This document shows positions 1 through 9,072 of a DNA stretch of 64,000 nt, one piece after another. The position numbers were made by a program, and so were the translations under genes. Positions within the stretch are counted from its first letter, which is position 1. The number at the start of each line of letters is the position of its first letter. This DNA comes from Bacteroidetes Order II. bacterium (GTDB lineage: Bacteria > Bacteroidota > Rhodothermia > Rhodothermales > UBA2364): positions 62,001 to 126,000 of the forward strand of contig JAEUSQ010000021.1 in NCBI GenBank assembly GCA_016788705.1. Direction: 5' to 3'. The notes under the pieces are model-generated. The model did no database searches, was not told the origin of the DNA, and saw nothing but the letters and a program-made list of their open reading frames with translations.

Positions 1-2084
1 GTGAGGCGGGCGGGCGTACGCCATGTTTGTCCATCGGAGGAGGTGGAGAACGTCACTTCTTTGGGTAAAAGAATCCACGAACCACTTACTTGTAGGGTAG
101 AAAGGGCTACTTCCTTCACCGATTGCGCGGTACCAAGATCCACTATTGCCTCAAAATCCTCGTCGTTCCAGCCTTGCCAAAGACCATCATTGAAGATAAA
201 CGATCCTTGTACGCCATCGGTCAGGGTTTGATCGCCCGTTCCTGTATAACGCGGTGAAGGGGAATGGGTGAGGTTCAGTTTTTTTCCAACGGCCAAGTGT
301 TTTTCGAGAACCGTAAACCGTACCGAGCGCAGGAGGGGTTCCCCATTTAATAAGGGTAAAATCAGGACATCACCGGGTTTATCAAAGACCACCTCTGGGG
401 TATAACGCGGCGAGGAAGGCTTCGGCGCGGTTCCGTCGGTGGTGTAGTGTAGTGCCATGCCGGAAACATTGGCCTCCACTTGCACGCGGATGCTACCCGA
501 CTGTGCATCAAAAAAGGGTTTCATGGTAATAAGCGGGCGATTTTCTGGGCCAACTTGTACGTTCCATTGGCGCAGGCGCAGGTAGTGATCGCGGTCTAAA
601 CGGGCTTTAAAGTCAGTATAAGATTTGGGACTTTTTGTCCAAAGAGCTTCCGACATGGCCAAGAGGCGCGGAAAGACCATCGCATCAAAATTTGCCGTGG
701 TGATGTATTCCGTCCAGATATTGGCCTCGCCTCCTCGGATTCGGGCGGCTTCTTCGGGGGCAAGTCCTTCCGGAATTGGATTAAACCCATAGACTTTTTC
801 AAGGGGCAAACCGTCTGGTTGTCCATCAAAATACGCATGACTGGTTGGCGAGGAGATGACGTAATTGCCCAACTTGGTAGCGGTTCGGGCATGTTCGATG
901 TCGCGCCACGCCTGTACGGTTGCGCCCGATGCAAGCCCGCCTTCCAAAATCTCGTCCCAGCCAATAATGGCGCGACCTTTGCTCTGAACGTAGGCATCTA
1001 TTTCTTTGATGAACCAGCTTTGGAGTTCTTCGCCGTTTTTTAAGCCCTTTTCGCGCATAAAGGCTTGCGTCTGTTCAGACTCATTCCATGCGGTTTTTGG
1101 GGCTTCGTCTCCGCCAATATGGATGAATTTGGAAGGGAATAGCGTCATGACTTCATCCAAAATATCCTTCAGAAAAGTCATGGTTTCCGGCTTGGCCACG
1201 CAATAAATATCGTTAAACACGCCCCATGTAGTAGGTACGGTCTTGGTCTCGCCAGAGCAAGAATACTGCGGATAGGCCACAAGTGCCGCCGAAGAGTGGC
1301 CGGGCATCTCAATTTCCGGCACAACGGTGATGTTCCGTAGGCGGGCATATTCCACCACTTCCTGAATTTCTTTTTGGGTATAAAATCCACCATACCGCGA
1401 GCCGTCCGCTTCGGTTCGCCATGCACCCACTTCCGTCAATTTGGGATATTTCTTGATTTCGATGCGCCAGCCCTGATCCTCGGTCAGATGCCAATGCAAG
1501 ACGTTCATTTTATACTGTGCGAGCAAGTCTATGTACCGCTTCACAAAAGAGACGGGGAAAAAATGCCGCCCCACATCTAATAAACTACCCCGCCATCCAA
1601 ACTTTGGCGCATCCTTTATGGTGACTGCCGGAAGGCTAATGGGGAACTTTTTCGTCGGATTTGCGCCTTCAACACTTGGCGGGAATAGTTGCCGGAGAGT
1701 TTGTACGGCCCAAAATAGGCCCTTTTCATCGGAGGCAGAGAGGCGAATTTGGTTGTTGCGAATGCGGAGTTCGTAGCCTTCGGCGGCGGTAATGTCATCG
1801 TGCCGTTCTAAAGCAAGGACGATAGCGCCCGCCGGAATGTGCGTCCCCGCCTGAAGGCTCGTCCTAAGACCTACTTGTTGGTTCAGCCAGTCGCGAAGAA
1901 AAACAGCCACTTCTTTCGCCCGCTTGTTTCCGGCAGGCAAAACCATAATTTTGGTGGAAGGCTGGAAGGCGAAAAAACCACTTTCTACCGTAAAAGAAGT
2001 GGGCTGCGGGATAAGTGCTGTCGGGCTTTGGGCCTCCAATAACGTTGGCAGAAGCAAGAAGCCCAATAAAAATAGGATACGCAT
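1..2084 (-). CDS. GH20 exo-beta-N-acetylhexosaminidase (3' end beyond window)
   Basis: Secreted or periplasmic glycosidase that removes terminal N-acetylhexosamine from glycans such as chitin oligomers or cell-wall fragments. I read the frame on the minus strand from ATG at 2084; it stays open to base 1, so at least 694 residues are present and the C-terminus is missing. Seen: a signal peptide ending near residue 18, a GH20b-like N-terminal domain (about 25-130), a catalytic barrel starting near residue 155 with the HWHLTEDQGWRIE segment, and the diagnostic HIGGDEAPK motif with the catalytic Asp326-Glu327 pair. After the barrel comes a chitobiase C-terminal-type segment (YTTDGTAPK) and then a domain resembling F5/8 type C carbohydrate binding. 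A separate substrate-assisted mechanism is known for GH20. Neighbours give no pathway context. Confidence 0.93.
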   Translation of the reverse strand, partial: MRILFLLGFLLLPTLLEAQSPTALIPQPTSFTVESGFFAFQPSTKIMVLPAGNKRAKEVAVFLRDWLNQQVGLRTSLQAGTHIPAGAIVLALERHDDITAAEGYELRIRNNQIRLSASDEKGLFWAVQTLRQLFPPSVEGANPTKKFPISLPAVTIKDAPKFGWRGSLLDVGRHFFPVSFVKRYIDLLAQYKMNVLHWHLTEDQGWRIEIKKYPKLTEVGAWRTEADGSRYGGFYTQKEIQEVVEYARLRNITVVPEIEMPGHSSAALVAYPQYSCSGETKTVPTTWGVFNDIYCVAKPETMTFLKDILDEVMTLFPSKFIHIGGDEAPKTAWNESEQTQAFMREKGLKNGEELQSWFIKEIDAYVQSKGRAIIGWDEILEGGLASGATVQAWRDIEHARTATKLGNYVISSPTSHAYFDGQPDGLPLEKVYGFNPIPEGLAPEEAARIRGGEANIWTEYITTANFDAMVFPRLLAMSEALWTKSPKSYTDFKARLDRDHYLRLRQWNVQVGPENRPLITMKPFFDAQSGSIRVQVEANVSGMALHYTTDGTAPKPSSPRYTPEVVFDKPGDVLILPLLNGEPLLRSVRFTVLEKHLAVGKKLNLTHSPSPRYTGTGDQTLTDGVQGSFIFNDGLWQGWNDEDFEAIVDLGTAQSVKEVALSTLQVSGSWILLPKEVTFSTSSDGQTWRTPARL

Positions 2085-2198
2085 ATGGTTTAGGAGTTGG
2101 AAGTTTGGTTGTCTTTTAAGATAGTTAAAAAAAGACGGCCTTGCTTTCTTTCCTTAAACAAGTACGTATCCTGTCATTCAGGTTCTAATCACCTTGTT

Positions 2199-2855
2199 TT
2201 AATTTCCGGGCCTGGGCGGTATCCGCAAAGGCTGCTTCGGCGGCGTTTTAATTCCTTGCGGAACCTTGACCACCTTCGGATTGATGGTGCGGGGCACTAC
2301 GGAACTCACAACCGGAAAACGGATTGACTGGATGAATGCGAAAAACCTTGGGCTTTCGGCAGTAAAACGGGTAGAAACCACATTCCCCGGAAGTTCTGTA
2401 GAAGTACCCACTTCGGCATAATAGGGAGTTTGAACTTCCCCGTCTTTGGCAAACGCATAGATCAATTTATGGACATATACCGTTCTTAGGTCATGACCCA
2501 CCCGTATGTTTTTGGCATAGGTCAATTCAATAAAGAAATCGGTAAGAGGGTTCTCGTTGTAATACCCATTCCTAAGTATCCGAACATTTTCCACCCCTGT
2601 TTCTGCCCGAATATTGCTCAAAACGTTTTCGGCTAATGCACGTACATCTGGGAACGCCGCTTCTGCTTTCCGCAGCATTGCACTATACGAGGTGAAGTCC
2701 TCGCCTCTATCAAACGTACAATAGGTAGGCTGGTTGGCACGGTTTATCCATCCGGACTGATTAACCACCTGAACTTCCTCGTTTAAACAAGTTACGGCTT
2801 GGGCTTGTATTTGAGAGGCAAAAACCCAGAACAAGCAAAAAATCATCTTTTTCAT
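2199..2855 (-). CDS. Secreted protein of unknown function, paralogue of upstream gene
   Basis: 218 residues. I start at ATG 2855 because it gives a clean signal peptide (MKKMIFCLFWVFASQIQAQA); an ATG at 2904-2906 overlapping the stop of the upstream gene would add 17 residues ahead of it. After the signal the protein has a Cys pair (VTCLNEE, then PTYCTFD) shared with its neighbour at 2906-3568, a mid-region with TYAKNIRVGHDLRTVYVHKLIYAF, and a Pro-rich tail ending RIPPRPGN. The two genes are similar in length, layout and Cys spacing, so they are tandem paralogues. No known family is recognised. Probably periplasmic or exported. Confidence 0.75.
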   Translation of the reverse strand: MKKMIFCLFWVFASQIQAQAVTCLNEEVQVVNQSGWINRANQPTYCTFDRGEDFTSYSAMLRKAEAAFPDVRALAENVLSNIRAETGVENVRILRNGYYNENPLTDFFIELTYAKNIRVGHDLRTVYVHKLIYAFAKDGEVQTPYYAEVGTSTELPGNVVSTRFTAESPRFFAFIQSIRFPVVSSVVPRTINPKVVKVPQGIKTPPKQPLRIPPRPGN

Positions 2856-2905
2856 GGCCAGTTGTCTAATAGGGTTAACTGAATGGATGACGTTTGGATA
2901 AGCCA

Positions 2906-3568
2906 TTAGAACCGCTTTGTTCTATTAGGAACTTTAACGCCGCTGGGCAACGCAGGCCGTGCGGCATCTCTGATAGAGGAACCAGCAGGACCTGTCATTA
3001 CGCCTGGATTTACGACGAGTCTTGGCCTAAACTGCAACGAATTTTTAAAATTATTCAATTGCGATTCATAGCGATTATATGCATTGGTTGACTGGGCGTC
3101 ACTGACGTTACCCAAAACCGTAAACTCAAAATAGTATTGGGCTTCTGTCTCCCCGACCTTAGACAAAGCACTAATATGCTTATAAATATATATGGGTGAA
3201 ACGATCTCTCCATTAACAAGAGACATAAACCTAAAAAAACCATACTGTTCTACAAAATGAGGTCTGGTTTCTGTCCCAAAACGGACATTCGCTATCGTAC
3301 CGATAACAGGAGTTCTTGCTTGAGCGCCTTCTAAGGCTCGACCGAGAAGGACTAATCGGTTTGGCTCTACTGAAGGATGCTTGCGAATAGAGGCCAACAG
3401 GGTGTAATCTCGTTGTTGTGCTACTCGAAAGGTACACACATTGTGGCTTGTTTCGACTTGTGTCCAAAGCGAGTCAACGCTAACGTCCCCATTGAAGCAC
3501 GAAACCCGAACTTGTGCATTCACTTGGAAAGCGATAAAAAAGAGAAGAAAGAAGAAAATTTTTTTCAT
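2906..3568 (-). CDS. Secreted protein of unknown function, tandem paralogue
   Basis: 220 residues with a strong signal peptide (MKKIFFFLLFFIAFQVNAQ). The mature start VRVSCFNGDVSVDSLW and second Cys in HNVCTFRV match the arrangement in the next gene (VTCLNEEVQ, PTYCTFD), as do the central YIYKHISALSK versus YVHKLIYAFAK segments and a basic/Pro-rich C-terminus. Two conserved cysteines suggest one disulfide in an exported protein. It is probably co-transcribed with 2199-2855, its stop overlapping a possible upstream start of that gene (TAATG). Function not recognised. Confidence 0.75.
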   Translation of the reverse strand: MKKIFFFLLFFIAFQVNAQVRVSCFNGDVSVDSLWTQVETSHNVCTFRVAQQRDYTLLASIRKHPSVEPNRLVLLGRALEGAQARTPVIGTIANVRFGTETRPHFVEQYGFFRFMSLVNGEIVSPIYIYKHISALSKVGETEAQYYFEFTVLGNVSDAQSTNAYNRYESQLNNFKNSLQFRPRLVVNPGVMTGPAGSSIRDAARPALPSGVKVPNRTKRF

Positions 3569-3849
3569 GGCTTTACATGTTTTGAAAAGTTGAAGATGAA
3601 AGAGTTGTTCCTCGCGAGAAGTGGATACCCAATATATCGGAATACGGCTTGGAATAGGATCATCGGTCGCATGTGTCTGTTTATTTAATTGGTAAGACCT
3701 GCAAACGTATTGCTTGGGGCATCAATAGGGGCATTGTGTTTGGATTGGGTGAACTACAACTATTTATGATAGGCTTTGTAAGCGGGGCAAGCTAAACCGT
3801 TTAGTTGTGGAAAAACCCATGTCACTATTAAAATTGGTGTACCTGACGC

Positions 3850-4618
3850 ACCAAGTAGCTCCGGGAGGACCGCTATGGGCAACCCTCATTAATAGTGTCC
3901 ATTTGGTCAACCGTTTCGCTCACCAAGCCCAAGCGAACAAGGTTGTTACTGGTTATTGCTGTTTGCATAATCCCAAAAATGCTAATGTGCGCGAAATACA
4001 CACCCGACGGCATTTCGAGAACGTCCCTGATGGCCGTTCGGTATTGGTCAGTGTGTGAATCCATTGCGCCAAAGTCGTGGGGTTACCATTTTGACCTGAA
4101 GCAATTTCTTTAGCTGGATCCGAAAGTGCTGTCCACGTTTTACCCTGATCGCGTGATTCATAAATCGCAGAATCAGTATACGCTATCCACTCCCACCTTC
4201 TATAAAACCACCTAGATGAAACCGTTATTTGTCTGATAAACTTGCCTCACAAGACCTTGATGTTGCTCTTTTGATGGTGAAAGCATAAAAGGAAAAGAAA
4301 CGGCTTCCAAACCACCTTCCGCCTTTTTTCGATCTGCCCGGATAAGCATTTCCTTTTCATTTAAGGGGGTAAAACCTCATACCAACATCCGATCGAATTG
4401 CGGAAGTGGGATCCGTATTTCTTGTGTTGAATTGTTCATGTCTCGACGAACCAAATCGCCTTTATCCAAGAAATAGAGTTGCAAGTCTGGGGGCAATTGA
4501 GCGACTGTTCCCAGCAGGAATTCGTACCAAGTTACTCCATCTATCGAATAAAAACTTTGGTGATAACCATTAAGATCGGTGATAACTATTAAGATTGGTG
4601 ATAACTATTAAGATCGGT
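3850..4618 (-). pseudogene. Decayed secreted Asp-box (BNR/sialidase-like repeat) gene
   Basis: No intact frame, but minus-strand translation shows fragments of one coding region in different frames. Near 4380-4560 it reads QSFYSIDGVTWYEFLLGTVA and on to a TGA. In the same frame after the stop it continues with RADRKKAEGGLEAVSFPFML. After a frame change near 4200 it reads IAYTDSAIYESRDQGKTWTA, which contains an exact Asp-box (S-x-D-x-G-x-T-W). A second frame change leads to YRTAIRDVLEMPSGVYFAH, ending near 3870. At least two stops and two frameshifts are present, plus a 19-bp triplication at the 5' end. Asp-box repeats are typical of secreted beta-propellers (sialidase, sortilin-like). Bases 3569-3849 beside it hold nothing I can identify. 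Confidence 0.6.
4562..4618. repeat. Three tandem copies of a 19-bp unit
   Basis: Copies at 4562-4580, 4581-4599 and 4600-4618 of gataactattaagatcggt, with one mismatch in copies 1 and 2, followed by a partial fourth start (gatgg). The unit covers the ITDLNGYH-coding stretch at the 5' part of the decayed Asp-box gene on the minus strand. 19 is not a multiple of 3, so each duplication shifts the frame. It looks like replication slippage in a dead gene rather than a binding-site array. Confidence 0.85.
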
Positions 4619-4791
4619 GATGGACAAATAGAACCAACGCAAATTTACAGGCGGTTTAGGACCAACCATGTTTCTAATCTGCCCCACAATTGTTTTTATC
4701 ACTTGTTTATGGTTGCTCTGGCTCCAGAACTAAAAACAGCGTACTTTACGGTTCATAGACCCATTTACTTTGACCTTTTATCTGATCCATT

Positions 4792-6189
4792 GTGGAGCGC
4801 CCTTATACCTATTACGACTATACACAAAGCCTTTGCGCAACCTGTTTGCGGCGCGTAGATGCTAAAATTGTCTTTGAAGCTGGAAACGTGTATATGCTCA
4901 AACGTTGTCCTGAACATGGAGGCGAAAAAGCGCTGATTGCTACTGATATTGACTATTATAAACGTATTCGGAACTATATGAAGCCCAGTGAAATGCCGTT
5001 GCGGTTTAACACCAAGGTGCATTATGGCTGCCCATATGATTGTGGACTTTGTTCCGACCATGAACAACACTCTTGTCTTACGCTTGTTGAGGTGACAGAC
5101 CGATGCAACCTCACATGCCCCACATGCTATGCAGGTAGTTCACCTACTTATGGTCGTCATCGTACCCTTGCCGAGATCGAGCATATGTTTGACATCGTGG
5201 TAAAAAACGAGGGTGAACCAGATGTGATCCAGCTCTCAGGCGGCGAACCTACGGTACACCCTCAGTTTTTTGAGATATTGGACGCCGCCAAAAAGCGCCC
5301 CTTTCGCCACCTAATGGTGAATACCAATGGTATCCGCATTGCAAAAGACCCCGAATTTGCAGCGCAATTGGCTACTTATATGCCCGATTTTGAGGTATAT
5401 CTGCAATTCGACTCTTTTAAATTGGATGCACTGGTTCATCTTCGTGGTGCTGATTTGCGTAGCATCCGCGAAAAAGCCCTCGAAAACCTGAATCGCCACA
5501 ATGTCTCTACCACGTTGGTAGTCACACTTCAAAAAGGCGTCAATACCGACGAAATTGGGAAAATCATTCATTATGCCCTTCAACAACCCTGTGTGCGTGG
5601 CGTTACCTTTCAACCGACACAAATTGCGGGGCGGCTGGAAGGCTTTAATCCGAAAACCGATCGTTGTACCCTTACCGAAGTTCGACAAGCGATTTTGGAG
5701 CAAACAGATTTTTTTACAGAAGACGACCTGATCCCCGTGCCGTGTAATCCGGATGCTTTGGCGATGGGATATGTACTTAAAATGGAGGGTGAGGTCTTCC
5801 CCCTTACGCGCTTTATTAATCCGGACGATTTGCTTAATGCTTCTAAAAATACGATTGTATATGAACAAGACGAGCGCCTCCGAGAGCATATGGTACAACT
5901 GTTCAGTACGGGTAACTCGGTGGAATGTGCTACTGATGAGCTGAATGGGGCACTTTTATGTTGCCTCCCCCGCGTGTCTGCTCCGAATTTGGGGTACGAA
6001 AACCTCTTCCGGATCATTATTATGCGGTTTATGGATGCTTATGACTTTGATGTGCGGGCCATCAAAAAGTCTTGTGTGCATATTGTGAACAAAGACGGCA
6101 ACATGATTCCATTCGAGACGATGAACCTGTTTTATCGTGATGAAAAAGCCGCCTATTTAAAGACCTTACAGGCGCGTTGTAGCGCATAA
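4792..6189 (+). CDS. Radical SAM protein with extra Cys clusters, COG1964/Tes-like
   Basis: 465 residues from a GTG start; no in-frame ATG gives the conserved N-terminus. Seen: an N-terminal Cys pair C15/C18 (CATC) with C39 (KRCPEHG), a second Cys group C80, C84, C87 and C95, and the radical SAM CxxxCxxC motif at C105, C109, C112 (DRCNLTCPTC), then the SAM-binding LSGGEP near residue 149. This order of Cys groups is that of COG1964 proteins, the family of archaeal tetraether lipid synthase (Tes) and MJ0619. Known for that family: radical SAM enzymes carrying several [4Fe-4S] clusters. The bacterial substrate is unknown here. It stands alone, between a pseudogene and the rhomboid gene. Lipid modification is an inference only. 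Confidence 0.8.
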   Translation: MERPYTYYDYTQSLCATCLRRVDAKIVFEAGNVYMLKRCPEHGGEKALIATDIDYYKRIRNYMKPSEMPLRFNTKVHYGCPYDCGLCSDHEQHSCLTLVEVTDRCNLTCPTCYAGSSPTYGRHRTLAEIEHMFDIVVKNEGEPDVIQLSGGEPTVHPQFFEILDAAKKRPFRHLMVNTNGIRIAKDPEFAAQLATYMPDFEVYLQFDSFKLDALVHLRGADLRSIREKALENLNRHNVSTTLVVTLQKGVNTDEIGKIIHYALQQPCVRGVTFQPTQIAGRLEGFNPKTDRCTLTEVRQAILEQTDFFTEDDLIPVPCNPDALAMGYVLKMEGEVFPLTRFINPDDLLNASKNTIVYEQDERLREHMVQLFSTGNSVECATDELNGALLCCLPRVSAPNLGYENLFRIIIMRFMDAYDFDVRAIKKSCVHIVNKDGNMIPFETMNLFYRDEKAAYLKTLQARCSA

Positions 6190-6416
6190 TATAATAAGCG
6201 GCGCCCCGCCAAATGGACACCTTATATCAGCTAAATACGCCCCTAATAACCCTTAGAGTTTTTCTCAATCTGTTGGGGTCTTGTATGCGTGCAGTTTGCG
6301 GTCTCCGGCAAGACAACTGCCAACATGAAAGCTTTGTTTATATGAAACCGATTCACCATTTTATGCGTCAGTAGGGCTTTCCTTTTATTCACAACCCACA
6401 TAAATTCGCAAACACC

Positions 6417-7052
6417 TTGCAAACCTTCTTTTTTACAGCGCCCGTTACTTTCAACCTGCTCTTGCTGAATATTTTGATCAGCGCCCTTACATTTCTGACC
6501 CAACCACAGCTCATCGAAAAATGGGGGATGAAACCTTATGATGTGCGGCGCCACAAAGAGTGGTATCGTTTTATTACCAGTGGATTTCTGCACGGAAGTT
6601 GGATGCACTTGCTCTTTAACATGGTTACCCTTTGGTCTTTTGGGCCTTATATGGAGAAAGTTTTGGGAAGTGTTGGCTTTTTGGCCGTATATATGGGTTC
6701 CGAATTGGCAGCCAATGCCCTAACCTATTATAAATATAAAAATAATGCCCTGTATAATGCTGTAGGAGCCTCAGGAGCAATCTCTGGCATCCTATTAGGA
6801 TTTGTTCTCTTTGAGCCATTTAAGATGATGATCGTCTTGTTTTTCCCCATGCCAGCAATCGTTTTTGCCATTCTATATATTGCGGCATCCATCTATGCTG
6901 CCAAATCTGACACCCATTCCAATTGGGGTAATATTGCCCACGAGGCCCACTTGGGTGGCGCGATTGGTGGGCTATTGCTTACGATCATCATTAAACCGGT
7001 GTCGCTACTGATATTCTTATCCCAAATTGCTCATTTTATAGGACTGGGTTGA
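6417..7052 (+). CDS. Rhomboid family intramembrane serine protease
   Basis: 211 residues from a TTG start; an in-frame TAG at 6372 and no ATG between force a non-ATG start. It is a six-helix membrane protein. Seen: the HGSWMHLLFNM segment (H59, H64, N68), the catalytic serine in GASGAISG (S119), and the catalytic histidine in the last conserved helix HEAHLGGAIGG (H178). Rhomboids cleave transmembrane helices of substrate proteins within the inner membrane. Substrates cannot be told from context. The 227 bp upstream hold no visible gene. Confidence 0.9.
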   Translation: MQTFFFTAPVTFNLLLLNILISALTFLTQPQLIEKWGMKPYDVRRHKEWYRFITSGFLHGSWMHLLFNMVTLWSFGPYMEKVLGSVGFLAVYMGSELAANALTYYKYKNNALYNAVGASGAISGILLGFVLFEPFKMMIVLFFPMPAIVFAILYIAASIYAAKSDTHSNWGNIAHEAHLGGAIGGLLLTIIIKPVSLLIFLSQIAHFIGLG

Positions 7053-7171
7053 CCGTGTTTGTGCAAGGCTGAAAGAATAATGGTTGCGTTTAACCGTCTC
7101 TGTTGTATTTTAGCCCTGTTCTATTCGCCCAAATCCATTTTACGCACGAAGCGCACCTATTCTGTTTTCAT

Positions 7172-8461
7172 ATGTTAACCGAAATACTGATAATTGGTGT
7201 CTTGATCATTATCAACGGCATTTTTTCCATGTCCGAAATTGCTGTTGTACAAGCCCGGAAATCTCGACTGGAGGTAGCAGCCAAGCGCGATGTTCGTGGC
7301 GCATCGCAGGCCCTGAAGCTGGCCGCAGAACCAACCCGGTTTTTATCCAGTGTCCAGATTGGCATAACGCTTGTCGGAATTCTCAATGGTTTTTTTAGCG
7401 GTGGATCTCTTACCGAGTTTATTCTGAACGGGCTGAAAGGGCTGAATGTGCCCTATCCAGAAGCCTCAGCGATAGGGGTTGTTGTCATCGCCATTACGTT
7501 TCTTTCCTTGGTTTTTGGTGAGTTATTGCCCAAGAGGATCGGGATGGCAAATCCAGAAACCATTGCCCGTTTGGTTGCGGGTCCTATGACGGCCATCTCC
7601 AAGATCACCGCACCATTCATTTGGCTCCTAACCGCTACAACCGAGCTGTTTATCCGCTTATTAGGCATCAAAAGCGATAATTCGGCGGTGACAGAAGAAG
7701 AAATTAAAGCCATTGTAGGGGAAGGAGCCACCGCCGGAACCATTGAAGCCATCGAACAAGACATCGTAGAAAATGTCTTTCATCTCGGTGATAAGCGCGT
7801 TGGCTCTCTCATGACCCACCGTTCCGATCTGGCATGGTTAGACGTTGCGGATGATTGGCCTACCATACGGCGCATTCTCGTTGAAGAACAACACGATGTG
7901 TACCCCATCTGTGAAGGGTCCTTAGATCATGTATTGGGCCTCATTCACCTGAAAGACCTAGTCGTTGCCTTGACCATGCAAGACCAGCCCGACTTGCGAA
8001 AACTCATCCGACCTGCCATCTTTTTTCCCGAAAACGTGCGGGCTTGGAAGGCATTAGAACGCTTCCGAGAGGAAAAAACCCACCAAGGGTTTGTCGTAGA
8101 TGAATTTGGGCAGTTATTGGGATTGGTGGCGATGGATGATATTTTTGAGGCGCTCTTTGGTGACCTCATTCCTAAAGAAGACCACGATCAGGAAGAAGAC
8201 TGGATTATTAAACGAGAAAATGAATCTTGGCTGGTAGATGCCCGATTGCCCTACGACGATTTCCTCCGCGAATTTGATATCATTGATGATCAATACCGAC
8301 ATGGGGAATTTTATACCATCAGCGGATTTGTTTTGCAGAAACTACGGCGGCTCCCCAAAGCAGGGGATACGTTTGAGTGGCGAAATTATCGTTTCGAAAT
8401 TGTGGACATGGACAATAACCGTGTGGACAAACTACTGATTTCCGAAATTAACCCCGAATAA
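7172..8461 (+). CDS. CNNM/CorC-HlyC family membrane protein (CBS domains)
   Basis: 429 residues. Start at ATG 7172 gives MLTEILIIGVLIIINGIFSM, the usual start of the family; an upstream in-frame ATG at 7103 would add 23 unrelated residues. Domains in order: CNNM (DUF21) transmembrane domain about 1-185 with the SEIAVVQARKSRLE and NPET-like motifs, a CBS pair about 205-330 (GSLMTHRSDLAWLD; YPICEGSLDHVLGLIHLKDL; GFVVDEFGQLLGLVAMDDI), and a C-terminal CorC_HlyC transporter-associated domain about 345-425. Family members are linked to Mg2+/Co2+ efflux or homeostasis; the old name hemolysin is misleading. Confidence 0.92.
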   Translation: MLTEILIIGVLIIINGIFSMSEIAVVQARKSRLEVAAKRDVRGASQALKLAAEPTRFLSSVQIGITLVGILNGFFSGGSLTEFILNGLKGLNVPYPEASAIGVVVIAITFLSLVFGELLPKRIGMANPETIARLVAGPMTAISKITAPFIWLLTATTELFIRLLGIKSDNSAVTEEEIKAIVGEGATAGTIEAIEQDIVENVFHLGDKRVGSLMTHRSDLAWLDVADDWPTIRRILVEEQHDVYPICEGSLDHVLGLIHLKDLVVALTMQDQPDLRKLIRPAIFFPENVRAWKALERFREEKTHQGFVVDEFGQLLGLVAMDDIFEALFGDLIPKEDHDQEEDWIIKRENESWLVDARLPYDDFLREFDIIDDQYRHGEFYTISGFVLQKLRRLPKAGDTFEWRNYRFEIVDMDNNRVDKLLISEINPE

Positions 8462-8504
8462 TCGGGTAATATACCATTGGGAGCACGAAACAACCAAACC
8501 AAGA

Positions 8505-8768
8505 CTAATGGGCAACCGCTACGTTAACGGCCTCTACGCGGCTAATTTGCGGAACGGCATTTTTGATCGTCTGTTCAATGCCTGCGCGTAAGGTCATTAA
8601 ACTCATTGGGCAAGACTCGCACGCGCCTAACAACTCCAACTCTACTACCATATCCGGTGTGATATCGGCAATCCGTACAGAACCCCCATCTGCCTGTAAA
8701 TACGGGCGGATCAGTTCAAGGGCATCTTCTACTTTTTTAAGCAAGGTAGGGTCGTTATACGCAAACAT
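8505..8768 (-). CDS. NifU C-terminal-domain Fe-S scaffold protein
   Basis: 87 residues covering just a NifU C-terminal domain. Seen: VEDALELIRPYLQADGGSV at the start and LLGACESCPMS with the CxxC pair that binds a [4Fe-4S] cluster between two subunits, then the MTLRAGIEQTIK helix. Such stand-alone Nfu proteins carry and hand over Fe-S clusters to apoproteins. It is transcribed alone, convergent with the CNNM gene. The closest sulfur-donor gene in the window is the cysteine desulfurase at 20613-21758, which is not linked. Confidence 0.93.
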   Translation of the reverse strand: MFAYNDPTLLKKVEDALELIRPYLQADGGSVRIADITPDMVVELELLGACESCPMSLMTLRAGIEQTIKNAVPQISRVEAVNVAVAH

Positions 8769-9072
8769 CAGATCAGAAGCGGTTTGAATAATATTTTGGA
8801 ATTTTCATCCTAAGATAAGACGACAAAGCCATAATTATCATACCCTTGTTCAAGAATTTCGTTCCAAAGCCCTCCTCGAACATACAAATAGATGAATCGG
8901 AATCAGCCACATTTTTGCCACATTTCTGATGCTAATTAACCATGCTCTTCCCGTCATTCCGACAATACTTTAGGCCCACAATCGCCGTAATATATGGGTG
9001 TAGCGCAGGGGAAAGGATAAGAGCCACCCAACCCCGCCTTCCATTTTCATCATCATAAAAATATTCTACGCC
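8769..9072. other. Intergenic region between divergent nifU-like and repeat-protein genes
   Basis: 304 bp with no coding region I trust. It must hold divergent promoters for the NifU-like gene (minus) and the Arg/Asp/Glu repeat protein (plus). I see no convincing -35/-10 pair or structured leader. Confidence 0.5.

Noticed and set aside
596-1494. Several minus-strand frames between 596 and 1494
   Set aside because: They are out of frame with the GH20 gene that runs from 2084 to the window edge with intact catalytic motifs.
4562-4618. 19-bp repeats as replication iterons or a CRISPR-like array
   Set aside because: Only three directly adjacent copies with no spacers, lying inside a decayed coding region; slippage explains them better.
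5311-6017. Two minus-strand reading frames of 135-195 codons inside the radical SAM gene
   Set aside because: They lie fully inside a gene with clear motifs and have no family resemblance.
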